IMG/VR virus record: IMGVR_UViG_3300046467_000878
Coordinates: 1-30,168 of that record
Length of the DNA: 30,168 nt
DNA from: a virus
Strand: one strand, 5' to 3'
The notes below the pieces were generated by a model that made no database searches, was not told the origin of the DNA, and saw only the letters and a list, made by a program, of their open reading frames with translations. A program made the translations under genes and the position numbers. How positions within the stretch are numbered: position 1 is the first letter of the stretch; the number at the start of each line of letters is the position of its first letter. Below, one piece after another: positions 7,584 through 17,373 of the stretch.

Positions 7584-10500
7584 ATGACAACCAATATTAA
7601 TTTAAATTTAAATCAAAAACCGTATTTTGAAGATTACGATGAAACTAAAGATTTTCATCAGGTCCTCTATAAACCTTCTGTTGCTGTTCAAGCAAGAGAA
7701 CTTACTCAAGAGCAAACAATATTAAGAAACCAACTCAAACGATTTGGCGATCATATATTTGCAAATGGTAGTAAAGTTCTTGGTGGAGACTTACATCTTG
7801 ATGTACAATATTTCTATGTAAAATTGCAAGCAACTTATAATGGAGCAACTATTGATCCTTCTTTGTTGCTGGGAAAAACAATTGTTGGTAATACATCTGG
7901 TGCAAGAGCAGTTGTTGTAAATACTGCTGCAGTTGATAGTGTAACTGGAGATCCTGATACTCTATGGATTAGAAAGATTAGTGGTGAATCCACAACAGAT
8001 GGTGTTCAAGCTGCTTATCTTACTCTTACTAATAGCTATACTGGTGGTTTTGGATATACAGCAACACCGACTGTTGATTTTGCTGATCCTCCTACTGGTA
8101 CTGCTTATAAAGCAACAGGAACTGCAATTGTTGGTGCAACAGGAACCATTGTTGGAATTAACATGACTAGTTCTGGTTCTGGATATACTTCAGCCCCAGC
8201 TGTTACTATTACTGGCGGTGGATATAGTACAATAGCAACCGCAACATCTACTCTTAATACAGATGATGCTTTTACTGATGGAGAAAGAATTAATTCAACT
8301 GATAGTACATATACTTCTGTATTAGTAGCTACTTCATCTGCAACTGGAAGAGGTTCAGCTGTACATAATGCTGATGGTTATTATTATTTTAATGGTAATT
8401 TTATTCGAGCTGGTGAAGGTACATTAATATTAGATAAATATACTTATGTTCCAACTTATAGGATAGGATTTCAAGTTACAGCATCTCTTGTATCAAATGC
8501 TGATGATACATCATTGTTAGATAATGCTCAAGGTGCTTATAACTATGCCGCACCGGGTGCAGACCGTTTAAAGTATGCACTTGTACTTACTAAGAAAACC
8601 ACATCATCTACAGATGATACAGATTTTATTGAGTTATTAAAAGTTAATGGAGGGTTTAAAGACCTGGAGATTAAGTATCCAGTTTATTCTGTTTTAGAAG
8701 ATACTTTTGCCCGTAGAACATATGATGAATCTGGAAGTTATACTGTAAGACATTTTCCAATCCAATTAAAAAATCATGCAAGTCTCGCAGAGAAATTTAC
8801 AGTAAAAGTTGACCCGGGAAAAGCTTATAATTTCGGACACGAATTTGAAACTTTAACATCAACTGATGTTACTGTAGATCGTGCAAGAACTGATACAAGA
8901 GCAGTAAATAATTTTGATCGTACATTACAATATGGTAATTATACAATTGTTAAAGAGTTGACCGGTAATTATGATTCAACGGCTAATGCTACTGTTGATT
9001 TGCATAATGTAGCTCATGCTTCTGTTGTATTAACAACCCCTGCCACTTATGCTAATACTAAAATAGGTACAGCAAAAGTAAGACAAGTAAATTACTCATC
9101 GGGTATAGCTGGTTCTGCAGCTGGTGGAACTGTAAGTTATTTATTTAAAATATATCTTTATGATGTTCAAATGTCATCAACTGATTTTGGACAAGTTGAA
9201 AGTATTATTATTCCTGAATCTCCTTTGTCTGGTACAATTGTATTAAATTCAAAATCTAATATTGATGTTACAGGTAAAGCCTTGGTGGCAGGACAACCAA
9301 ACATAGCAGGTGATGCAAAATTATTTGAAACAAATTTTAATTCTCATGTATTTAAATTATCACAAAATGTTATTAAAACAATTCGTGATTCGGCTGGTGC
9401 TATTGATACAAGTTATCAAATCCAAAGAACATTCTTAAATTCACAAGTTAATTCCGGTATAATATCTTTGGCGTCTGGTGGTAGTACAGAAAAGTTTCAA
9501 GGAACTGGTGTATTAAGTGATAGTGTTAAAACAGCACATTATCATGCTGTTGTAAAAACAGCTGGTAATTCTGCTCTTACTGTTGGTGATATTATTAATT
9601 TTGAAACAGTAGCTGGTGGTATTGGTACTGTAGCAGCTAATGGTCAATCTGTTACATTAAATACTGGTCAAGCAAGTCATAATTATACAGCTGATGTTAT
9701 TGCTACACTTAATGTAGATACAAAACAGGAGAAAACAAAAACTCTTGTTAAGAACGCAGAAAAAGAAATTATTGCACCGAGTGGTGGTGCTCAAACATAT
9801 ACTTCTTTAGATGTTTCTGATGTATATGCTGTTCGTGCAATTTACGATTCTGGTAATGCTGGGACAAGTGCAGCACCTCCTAAGCTGGTTGTAACAGGTT
9901 CAACAGGAACTTATATTGCTGGTGAGACTATTACAAATGCTGGTGGTACTGCAACAGGAACTGTTATTACTATGCCGACTTCAACAGAAGTTATATTTGT
10001 TGCAACTTCTGGAACATTTGCTGGTACTGATGTAATTACTGGAAGTGCTAATTCTTATACAGCAACTGTTGCTACTTATACTGTTGGTGATACAGATATT
10101 ACTAGTAGATTTTCTTTAGATACTGGACAACGAGATAATTTTTACGATCATGGTAGAATAAAATTAACTGGAACAGCTGCCGGTGGTAGAATCCTAGTTA
10201 TTTTCGATTATTTTTCTCATAGTGGTAATGGATATTTTTCTGTTGATTCATATACATCAAGCGGATTGACTGATCCATATGTAGATATTCCATCTTATAC
10301 AAGTACCACAACTAATGAAACAGTTGAATTAAGAGATTGTATTGACTTTAGACCTCGAAGGCAAGATGGTTCTGGTAATACGGCTATGCAAAATGGTGAA
10401 GCTATTTATCCTAATTCAAATTGGCAAGCAGATTATGAGTATTATTTACCAAGAACAGATGCAATTCTTTTGAGTAAAGATAATTCATTTGCCATTGATA

Positions 10501-13064
10501 CAGGTGTGGCCAGAGAATTACCTATGGCTCCTGTTCAAAAAGATGGAGCAATGCATTTGTGGTTATTAAAAATACCAGCTTATACATTTGATACTAAAGA
10601 TATAGAAATGGTATATATCGAAAATAAGAGATATACTATGAGAGATATTGCTGGTATTGAAAAACGAATAAAACGAATTGAATATTATACATCTCTTTCT
10701 TTACTTGAGAAAGATGCAGAGGCATTAGTTATTCCAGATAGTGCTGGTTTAGATAGATTTAAAAATGGTATTCTTGTTGACCCATTTAAAGGACATAAAG
10801 TTGGTAATGTTTTGGATCCTGATTATAAATGTTCTATTGATTTTCAAAATCAAGAATTACGACCCTCATTCAATTCTAATTTAGTTGATATTACATATGC
10901 ATCTGGTTCATCTACAGGTGTTCAATTAACCGGTGATTTAATTACATTACCATATACTTCACCAGCATTTCTTTCTCAAACACAAGCATCTAATGCTGTT
11001 AATGTTAATCCATTTAATGTTCTTCAATGGATTGGGATTTGTGATTTAAGTCCTCCAAGTGATAATTGGGTATCTACAAATAATGCACCAGATGTTTTAG
11101 TTAATAAAGGAGAGAATGATAACTGGGAAGCTTTTGGAAGAAATTTGGTTCAGGGTTTTGGTACTCAATGGAATGATTGGGAAACACAGAGTAGTTCAGC
11201 CGAACTTGTTCGGACTGATTCCCGAATGGCACCTGGAAGAATAAGAATTGATACTACTACAAATCTTGTTACAGCTAATCAATCACGAAGTGGTATCCAA
11301 ATGAATTTTGAGGGAATGGATTCAATTCAAACATCTATTGGTGATCGTGTTAGAAATGTTTCTATTTTACCATATATTCGTGCGCAAGAGATTACTGTTA
11401 CAATAAATGGAATGAAACCAAATACGAGAGTATATCCATTTTTTGATGGAGAGTCTATTGCAACTTTTTGTACACCTAGTGGTGGTGCTCTTGGAGGTAA
11501 TATCTATACAGATGAATTTGGTGCTGTTTCTAATTTATTATTTTCACTTCCATGTCCAGACCATGCATTAAGTCAAACGCCTCCTCTTCTGGTATTTAGA
11601 GGTGGTGAACGACAATTTTTGGTAACTGATGTTACAAATGGTGATGTAAATACAGCTACTACTTTTGCAGAGGCCATGTTTCAATCACAAGGGTTATTGC
11701 AAACTAAAGAGAATGTTATTTTATCATCACGCGTTCCAAGAATATCTAATACTAATTTGACAGGCGCACAAACTATATCATTTACTGCTGCAACACAAAC
11801 TCGGACTTTCATACCTCCCCCACCTCCTCCACGAGGTGATCCATTAGCACAAACATTTTATGTTGATTCTAGTCAATATCCTGATGGTCTTTGTTTATCT
11901 AGTATGGATTTATATTTTAAGACTAAGGATGACAATATGCCAGTAATGGTTGATATTTTAACAACTGCAAATGGATTTCCAACTGCAATAGTTGTACCAT
12001 TTTCTGAAGTTATAAAAAATCCAGCAGATGTATCCATTAGTTCAGATGCAACAACTGCTACTAAATTTACATTTTCTTCACCGGTTTATTTATTGCCGGG
12101 TGAATATGCAATTAGAATAAGAGCTAATTGTACTGGTTATCAATGTTGGGTTGCTGAACTGGGTCAGAATATTGTTAATACAACAAGAAAAATTTCTGAC
12201 CAAGCATATCTGGGTGTTTTATTTAAATCACAAAATGCAAGTACATGGCAACAAGATCAAAATACAGATTTAACATTTGTATTAAATCGTTGTGAATTTA
12301 CAACAGCTGGAACACATGAAGCTGTATTTCAAAATGCTTCAGGACAAGTAGCTGATTATAAAATGGATGTTATGGATGCAATACCACAAACAGTTGATAT
12401 TAGTTCAACATCTATTGATTGGAGTGCAAGAACAACATTACAATCGAGTGGTTTATTAAATTCAGGGTATGAAAATGTTACAGCAGATTTAAATCATGAA
12501 TTTGATAATCAAATGATTATTACAACAACCGCTGGTAGTTTTTTTAGTAAAGCAGTACTAGGGTCATCTTCTTCTTATGTATCACCAATAATAGATACGA
12601 AGCGTAATAGTGTAATAGCTATTGAGAATGTTGTTAATAATCTTACTACTAATGAAACAGAATTACCAGCAGGTGGAGATGCTTCAGCAAAATATATTAC
12701 AAGAACTGTTACATTAGCAGATGGTTTTGATGCACAAGACATAACTGTTTATTTAAGTATGAATAGAAGGGCAGGAACAAATGTAACTTGTTATTATAAA
12801 GTTTTATCGCAATATGATGTTGATTCATTTGAAGATAAATTATGGAAAGTAATGCAACAGACAAGTAATTTAAATACTATTTCAACAGACCCAGAAGAAT
12901 TTGTTGAGTATCAATTTGATCCAACAACGGTAAATACATATTATTCTGGTGGTGGTGCTAATTTTACTTCATATAAAACTTTTGCTGTTAAGATTGTAAT
13001 GACAAGTAGTAATACTTGTGTTATTCCAAGAGTAAAAGATTTGCGTGTAATAGCATTGGCATAA
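7584..13064 (+). CDS. Giant virion structural protein with DUF4815-like N-terminus
   Basis: This is an 1826-aa protein with an AAGAAGGAT ribosome site just upstream. The N-terminal ~100 residues (PYFEDYDETKDFHQVLYKPS, then AVQARELTQEQTILRNQLK and FGDHIFANGSKVLGG) resemble the DUF4815 family found in large phage tail/baseplate proteins. Residues about 150-220 contain GFGY and GSGYTSAP beta repeats. A long beta-rich centre follows. A run of six prolines at 1411-1416 links to a DPLAQTF motif (1419-1425), which marks a C-terminal beta-sandwich part common in marine phage structural proteins. Its place after gp8 suggests a role at the baseplate rim or fibre attachment point, like T4 gp9/gp10, but this is inference. 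No frameshift is visible. Confidence 0.85.
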   Translation: MTTNINLNLNQKPYFEDYDETKDFHQVLYKPSVAVQARELTQEQTILRNQLKRFGDHIFANGSKVLGGDLHLDVQYFYVKLQATYNGATIDPSLLLGKTIVGNTSGARAVVVNTAAVDSVTGDPDTLWIRKISGESTTDGVQAAYLTLTNSYTGGFGYTATPTVDFADPPTGTAYKATGTAIVGATGTIVGINMTSSGSGYTSAPAVTITGGGYSTIATATSTLNTDDAFTDGERINSTDSTYTSVLVATSSATGRGSAVHNADGYYYFNGNFIRAGEGTLILDKYTYVPTYRIGFQVTASLVSNADDTSLLDNAQGAYNYAAPGADRLKYALVLTKKTTSSTDDTDFIELLKVNGGFKDLEIKYPVYSVLEDTFARRTYDESGSYTVRHFPIQLKNHASLAEKFTVKVDPGKAYNFGHEFETLTSTDVTVDRARTDTRAVNNFDRTLQYGNYTIVKELTGNYDSTANATVDLHNVAHASVVLTTPATYANTKIGTAKVRQVNYSSGIAGSAAGGTVSYLFKIYLYDVQMSSTDFGQVESIIIPESPLSGTIVLNSKSNIDVTGKALVAGQPNIAGDAKLFETNFNSHVFKLSQNVIKTIRDSAGAIDTSYQIQRTFLNSQVNSGIISLASGGSTEKFQGTGVLSDSVKTAHYHAVVKTAGNSALTVGDIINFETVAGGIGTVAANGQSVTLNTGQASHNYTADVIATLNVDTKQEKTKTLVKNAEKEIIAPSGGAQTYTSLDVSDVYAVRAIYDSGNAGTSAAPPKLVVTGSTGTYIAGETITNAGGTATGTVITMPTSTEVIFVATSGTFAGTDVITGSANSYTATVATYTVGDTDITSRFSLDTGQRDNFYDHGRIKLTGTAAGGRILVIFDYFSHSGNGYFSVDSYTSSGLTDPYVDIPSYTSTTTNETVELRDCIDFRPRRQDGSGNTAMQNGEAIYPNSNWQADYEYYLPRTDAILLSKDNSFAIDTGVARELPMAPVQKDGAMHLWLLKIPAYTFDTKDIEMVYIENKRYTMRDIAGIEKRIKRIEYYTSLSLLEKDAEALVIPDSAGLDRFKNGILVDPFKGHKVGNVLDPDYKCSIDFQNQELRPSFNSNLVDITYASGSSTGVQLTGDLITLPYTSPAFLSQTQASNAVNVNPFNVLQWIGICDLSPPSDNWVSTNNAPDVLVNKGENDNWEAFGRNLVQGFGTQWNDWETQSSSAELVRTDSRMAPGRIRIDTTTNLVTANQSRSGIQMNFEGMDSIQTSIGDRVRNVSILPYIRAQEITVTINGMKPNTRVYPFFDGESIATFCTPSGGALGGNIYTDEFGAVSNLLFSLPCPDHALSQTPPLLVFRGGERQFLVTDVTNGDVNTATTFAEAMFQSQGLLQTKENVILSSRVPRISNTNLTGAQTISFTAATQTRTFIPPPPPPRGDPLAQTFYVDSSQYPDGLCLSSMDLYFKTKDDNMPVMVDILTTANGFPTAIVVPFSEVIKNPADVSISSDATTATKFTFSSPVYLLPGEYAIRIRANCTGYQCWVAELGQNIVNTTRKISDQAYLGVLFKSQNASTWQQDQNTDLTFVLNRCEFTTAGTHEAVFQNASGQVADYKMDVMDAIPQTVDISSTSIDWSARTTLQSSGLLNSGYENVTADLNHEFDNQMIITTTAGSFFSKAVLGSSSSYVSPIIDTKRNSVIAIENVVNNLTTNETELPAGGDASAKYITRTVTLADGFDAQDITVYLSMNRRAGTNVTCYYKVLSQYDVDSFEDKLWKVMQQTSNLNTISTDPEEFVEYQFDPTTVNTYYSGGGANFTSYKTFAVKIVMTSSNTCVIPRVKDLRVIALA

Positions 13065-13065
13065 T

Positions 13066-13269
13066 ATGAGTGAACATAAATTTGTTAGAGATAATAATTC
13101 TAATGCAATTTTAAATACTAATATAGGTGCATTAGAACAATATAGGATTTCAAAAAATAAACGAGTACAAGAACAAGACACATTACAAAATTGTGTAGAT
13201 GATATAAATACTTTGAAAGATGATATGCAAGAAATAAAAAATCTTTTACTAAAGATGAGCGAGAACTAA
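13066..13269 (+). CDS. Small coiled-coil protein, 67 aa
   Basis: The start lies one base after the stop of the giant protein, and the stop lies one base before the next ATG, so the gene is locked into the operon. The N-terminus (EHKFVRDNNSNAILNTNIGA) ends in an ALEQYRISK segment. The last 30 residues form a plausible coiled coil with hydrophobics spaced three to four apart (V, I, L, M, I, L, L). Small proteins with this N-terminus recur just upstream of fibre genes in marine phages, as I recall. It could be a linker or trimerisation factor between the baseplate and the fibres; the function is not established. Confidence 0.75.
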   Translation: MSEHKFVRDNNSNAILNTNIGALEQYRISKNKRVQEQDTLQNCVDDINTLKDDMQEIKNLLLKMSEN

Positions 13270-13270
13270 T

Positions 13271-15019
13271 ATGGCAAAGAGAGTACAAAGAAGAAGAGGT
13301 ACAACATCAGAGCATTCTGGTTTTACGGGTGCTGAGGGTGAAGTAACTGTTGATACTACAATAGATACTCTTGTAGTACATGATGGTGCAACTGCAGGTG
13401 GGTTTCCATTAGCAAAAGCTGATGGAAGTAATATTGCTAATAATTCAATTGGTATTATTCAGTTAAATGTAGCAGACGGATCAGCTGGTTGGTTTCTTAA
13501 AACAGATGGAGCAGGTACATTAAGTTTTGCAGCTGTTGATGTAGGCGGTACAGCATTGGGTGGCAGTAAACTTGGTGGTACTATTGCTAATGCTACGATA
13601 GATGTAGGTGCTGTTGGTATTAGTGAATTAGCTGTATCAGAGGCAGGAAGCGGTGGCAGCGCAGGTCATTTTCTTAAAACAGATGGAGCTGGTACATTAA
13701 GTTTTGCAGCTGTTGTTACTGATCCTACTATGGGAGGTGATATTGGTGGTATAACATCTGTCAATTATATTAATACTGGTAAAATAAATCCAGCTCATCT
13801 TTCAACACCATTAAAGGATTTTACTGTTGATGATGGAGTAGGTTCTTTGGGTGTTGATACATTTGCTTTATCGGCAGCACCAGGTTCTGTTAATGCTATA
13901 ATAGTTTATATTGATGGTATTGTTCAACCACCGACTGCTTATTCATTATCGTCAAGTCCAAATCAGATTGTATTTGTAACAGACCCTCCGGTTGGTTCAA
14001 TAATTCGTATTGTGCATCTTGGATTTCAATCAACAGTTGGTACTCCTTCAGATGGAAGTATTACAGCTCAAAAACTTGCAGCGAACGCAGTTACGACAGA
14101 TAAAATTTTACCTTTAACAATTACAACAGGTGATCTTGCTGATGATTTAATTACAGAAGCTAAGATAGCTGCACAAACAATTACTGAGGCATCCATTACA
14201 CCAAATACAATTACAAATATTTCGATTGCAAACGCAACAGTTACAGGTACACAAATAGCTGATAATGCAATTAACGGAGAAAAGATTAGTATCGCTGGTA
14301 ATGCACAAGGTGACATCATGTATTATGATGGAACTAACTGGGTACGATTAGCAGCTGGTACAACTAGTCATGTTTTAACAACTACTGGTACAGGTGCAAA
14401 TCCTTATTGGGCAGCTGGTTCGTCAGGTACTGCTTTACCTGGTGTTGGTTCTTCTGGAAATGTATTAACATCTGATGGATCAAATTGGGCATCAGAAGTT
14501 GTTCCAGTTGCTACAACAACCGTATCGGGGTCAGTAGAAATAGCTACTCAGGCTGAAGTTAATGCTGGAACTGATACTACTAGATCAATAACCCCTGCAA
14601 CATTATTTAGTGCCTCCTCTTCAGTACCAGCTGGTGTACTTAATCCATATGCAGGAGCAACAGCACCTACTGGATGGTTGTTATGTTATGGTCAATCTAT
14701 TTTACGAGCAACTTATGCAACATTATTTACAGCAATCGGTACTACTTACGGATCAGTCTCAGGAACGACTTTCAATCTTCCAGATATGAGAGGACGAGCA
14801 GTTGCTGGTCAAGATGATATGGGTGGTTCTGGAGCAGGTCGTGTAACAACTGCTGGTTCAGGAATTGCTGGTGATACACTTGGAGCAGTTGGTGGTACAG
14901 AAAGTCATCGCCACAACCGAAATGCTAATGCAAATAATCAGTATCAAGGTGGTAGTGATATGGATAATGCATCTAGTATGCAACCAACAATTATTTTGAA
15001 TTACATAATCAAGATATAA
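13271..15019 (+). CDS. Tail fibre with C-terminal collar domain (fibre A)
   Basis: This 582-aa fibre begins with KRVQRRRGTTSEHSGFTGAE, the basic start plus the VHDGATAGGFPL turn of phage fibre heads related to the Mtd N-terminal family. Two copies of FLKTDGAGTLSFAAV occur about 60 residues apart. Residues 183-253 are the shared fibre module (IVYIDGIVQPPTAYSLSS to IRIVHLG), followed by Ala/Thr/Ile-rich shaft repeats (268-340) and a GDIMYYDGTNWVRLAAG repeat. The C-terminal 455-582 is a phage collar domain (GATAPTGWLLCYGQ, FNLPDMRGRAVAGQDDMGG, ending TIILNYIIK), the receptor-binding type found in short tail fibres. An HRH cluster lies in the variable loop. The C-terminal 399 bases, including the junction, are repeated in the next fibre. 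Confidence 0.88.
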   Translation: MAKRVQRRRGTTSEHSGFTGAEGEVTVDTTIDTLVVHDGATAGGFPLAKADGSNIANNSIGIIQLNVADGSAGWFLKTDGAGTLSFAAVDVGGTALGGSKLGGTIANATIDVGAVGISELAVSEAGSGGSAGHFLKTDGAGTLSFAAVVTDPTMGGDIGGITSVNYINTGKINPAHLSTPLKDFTVDDGVGSLGVDTFALSAAPGSVNAIIVYIDGIVQPPTAYSLSSSPNQIVFVTDPPVGSIIRIVHLGFQSTVGTPSDGSITAQKLAANAVTTDKILPLTITTGDLADDLITEAKIAAQTITEASITPNTITNISIANATVTGTQIADNAINGEKISIAGNAQGDIMYYDGTNWVRLAAGTTSHVLTTTGTGANPYWAAGSSGTALPGVGSSGNVLTSDGSNWASEVVPVATTTVSGSVEIATQAEVNAGTDTTRSITPATLFSASSSVPAGVLNPYAGATAPTGWLLCYGQSILRATYATLFTAIGTTYGSVSGTTFNLPDMRGRAVAGQDDMGGSGAGRVTTAGSGIAGDTLGAVGGTESHRHNRNANANNQYQGGSDMDNASSMQPTIILNYIIKI

Positions 15020-15029
15020 GGAATAACAA
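14631..15029 (+). repeat. Collar-domain repeat, copy 1 of 2
   Basis: This 399-base stretch, from CTGGTGTACTTAATCC to the base before the next ATG, is closely similar to 16975-17373, also 399 bases and ending right before an ATG. The collar framework and the TAAGGAATAA junction are conserved; the main divergence is the segment coding for the loop between GDTLGA and TIILNYIIK. Confidence 0.85.
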
Positions 15030-17363
15030 ATGACTATTAAAACACATGGAAGAATGATGACCAATAAGACAATTGGTGCTGACCAGCTTGCTGTTTCTGA
15101 TTATGGTACAGACAATCAGGCATTAGTTACAGATGGTGCAGGTTCAATAAGATGGGCAACAGTTGGTATTGGAGGTAGTGTTGGTTCTTCTACATATGTA
15201 GAAAATATTTTTTCTGGTGATGGTAGTAAAACAAAATTTCAAATGACGGCAACTGCAGCTCTTGAAGAATCATTACTTGTTTTTGTTGATGGTGTAGCAC
15301 AACCGACATCAGCATTTACTTTATCAAGTTCAGGAGCTGGTATTGGTGTAGGTGGTAATTTGGATGAAATTAATATTTCTCCTGCATTAGTTACTGGACA
15401 GCAACTTAGAGTATGTCATCTTGGTATTAATACAGCAATTGCAGATGGAAGCATTACTGGTGCCAAGCTTAGTTTCCCACCAGCTGCTGGTGGTGATTTA
15501 TTATATCATAATGGAACACAATATGATAGATTTCCAATAGGAACAGCTGGACAACTTTTTGCAACTAATGGTGCTGCTACTGCACCCGAATGGATTCTTG
15601 GAGATACTGCTGGTGATATTCTTTTTTATAATGGAACTAATTATGAAAAATTAGGTATTGGAATAGCTGGACAACTTCTTGCAACTAATGCTGGTGCTAC
15701 TGCACCTTATTGGTTAAATGCAACTACAGCAGCGTTACCTGCTGTAGGTGCAGATGGAAATGTATTAACATCTGATGGAACGAATTGGGCAAGCGAAACT
15801 CCTCTCGGTGGAGTTGGTGGTGAGTTGGTATCAATTCAATTGTTTGATTTAAATAATTTTGATACTGCTGGCAATGGTCACGGAGCTGGTAATAGTGCTC
15901 CGGGTCCATATATTTTGGGAACAGGTACTTGGACAAAACCAGCTGGTGTACAAAGAATAGAAGTTTGGGTTGTTGGTGGAGGTGGTTCTAATAGTTCAAA
16001 TTCTCAAGGTGGTTCAACTGCCGGTTGTCCGGGTGCAGGTGGAGGTGGTGTTGCGTATAGTGTTTTTGATGTAACAAATATTTCATCAGCTACATATGAA
16101 ATTGGTATGGGTGGGAAATCATGGTTGATTGGTGCAACTACTAATAATAGTTCTGGTCCTAGTGAGTTTGTCATTGACGGTGTAACAATGACAGCTAATG
16201 GTGGTAGCCAATCGACATCAGGATCTGCTAGTACAGGAGGAACCGCGACTGGTGGTAATTTACTTAATGAACCTGGTACTGGTAATCTTGCTGGCAGTGA
16301 TAGTGAAAGAGGAATAAATACTCTAGCACCTTTAAAACGACTTGGGCTAGGAGCTGAAGCTTGTGCCGGTGGTGGTTCTAATGGTGGAAACGCAGGTGGT
16401 ATTTTTATCAAAGAATACTCAGATGCAAGTGCTCACCTAGTTGGAGAGAAATTAGTATCATCACAATTATTGACTTCTTCTGGAACTTGGACAAGACCTG
16501 CTAACATTACAAAAATAGAAGTTTTTGTTGTTGGTGGAGGTGGAAATTCAACATCTCCTGGTTCGGGTGGTACTACAATGGGAGGAGGAGGTGGTGGTAC
16601 TGCTTATTCCATTCTTGATGTAACAAATCTTGCCACAGCAGTTTATACAGTTGGTGGTGCGACTGTTGCTTCAACATTTGTTGGAGCTACTACTTTGACG
16701 GGTACTGCCGGTGCTAGCTGTACGTCTGAAACTGTTTTTGGAGCTGGTGGAATACCTACTGGAGGTCAAATAAATTATCCCGGTTCACCTGGTGGATATA
16801 CTTCTACCCAGTATACACATTCGATGCAAGGACATTCTTGGTTTGGTGGTTCTTTCGGCAACGGTGCGGTTGCGGGTGGAGGAAATGCAGCTGTTAGAAG
16901 TGGTACTGATGGTTGTGTTTATATCAAAGAATACACAGATGCTTCATTAGTATCTGGTGGTTCACTTGTCCCAACTGGTGTACTTAATCCATATGCAGGA
17001 GCAACAGCACCTGCAGGTTGGTTGTTATGTTATGGTCAAGCAATTTCACGAACAACTTACTCAACATTGTTTACAGCAATTGGTACTACTTACGGAGTGG
17101 GTGATGGAAGTACGACTTTCCTTCTTCCAGATATGAGAGGACGAGTTGCAGCTGGTCAAGATGACATGGGTGGAACTTCAGCAGATCGTTTGACAACTGC
17201 TGGTGGTGGACTTGATGGTGATACACTTGGTGCAGCTGGTGGTTCACAAAATCATACTACTAATTGGCACGGTAACGTAACTTCTGCTGCTGATGAAGCT
17301 GTAGTAACATCATTAGGTAATCTACCCCCAACAATTATTTTGAATTACATTATCAAGACATAA
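15030..17363 (+). CDS. Tail fibre with two glycine-rich domains and a collar domain (fibre B)
   Basis: This 777-aa fibre starts after a TAAGGAATAA junction. Residues about 50-140 are the shared fibre module (LLVFVDGVAQPTSAFTLSS to LRVCHLG). Two tandem shaft repeats follow (GDLLYHNGTQYDRF and GDILFYNGTNYEKL, each ending in AGQLxATN and AP-W), then NVLTSDGTNWASE. Two glycine-rich domains come next, at about 293-464 and 475-640. Each opens with GTWT+PA and a (I/V)EV(W/F)VVGGGG strand and closes with a Y/FIKEY(S/T)DAS strand; this pattern is common in phage adhesins. The C-terminus from about 647 is a collar domain nearly matching fibre A except in its tip loop. It is probably a receptor-binding fibre. 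Confidence 0.87.
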   Translation: MTIKTHGRMMTNKTIGADQLAVSDYGTDNQALVTDGAGSIRWATVGIGGSVGSSTYVENIFSGDGSKTKFQMTATAALEESLLVFVDGVAQPTSAFTLSSSGAGIGVGGNLDEINISPALVTGQQLRVCHLGINTAIADGSITGAKLSFPPAAGGDLLYHNGTQYDRFPIGTAGQLFATNGAATAPEWILGDTAGDILFYNGTNYEKLGIGIAGQLLATNAGATAPYWLNATTAALPAVGADGNVLTSDGTNWASETPLGGVGGELVSIQLFDLNNFDTAGNGHGAGNSAPGPYILGTGTWTKPAGVQRIEVWVVGGGGSNSSNSQGGSTAGCPGAGGGGVAYSVFDVTNISSATYEIGMGGKSWLIGATTNNSSGPSEFVIDGVTMTANGGSQSTSGSASTGGTATGGNLLNEPGTGNLAGSDSERGINTLAPLKRLGLGAEACAGGGSNGGNAGGIFIKEYSDASAHLVGEKLVSSQLLTSSGTWTRPANITKIEVFVVGGGGNSTSPGSGGTTMGGGGGGTAYSILDVTNLATAVYTVGGATVASTFVGATTLTGTAGASCTSETVFGAGGIPTGGQINYPGSPGGYTSTQYTHSMQGHSWFGGSFGNGAVAGGGNAAVRSGTDGCVYIKEYTDASLVSGGSLVPTGVLNPYAGATAPAGWLLCYGQAISRTTYSTLFTAIGTTYGVGDGSTTFLLPDMRGRVAAGQDDMGGTSADRLTTAGGGLDGDTLGAAGGSQNHTTNWHGNVTSAADEAVVTSLGNLPPTIILNYIIKT

Positions 17364-17373
17364 GGAATAAAAA
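16975..17373 (+). repeat. Collar-domain repeat, copy 2 of 2
   Basis: This is the second copy of the 399-base collar plus junction segment, offset 2344 bases from copy 1. It has a small insertion at the GVGDGST turn, and compensating length differences in the tip loop keep the total length equal. Confidence 0.85.

Noticed and set aside
16004-16411. Minus-strand 135-codon frame opposite fibre B
   Set aside because: It is a composition shadow of the glycine-rich domain, Pro-rich with no initiation signals.
14631-17373. Diversity-generating retroelement acting on the collar tips
   Set aside because: No reverse transcriptase or template repeat is visible in the window, and the differences between the two loops are not limited to adenine positions.
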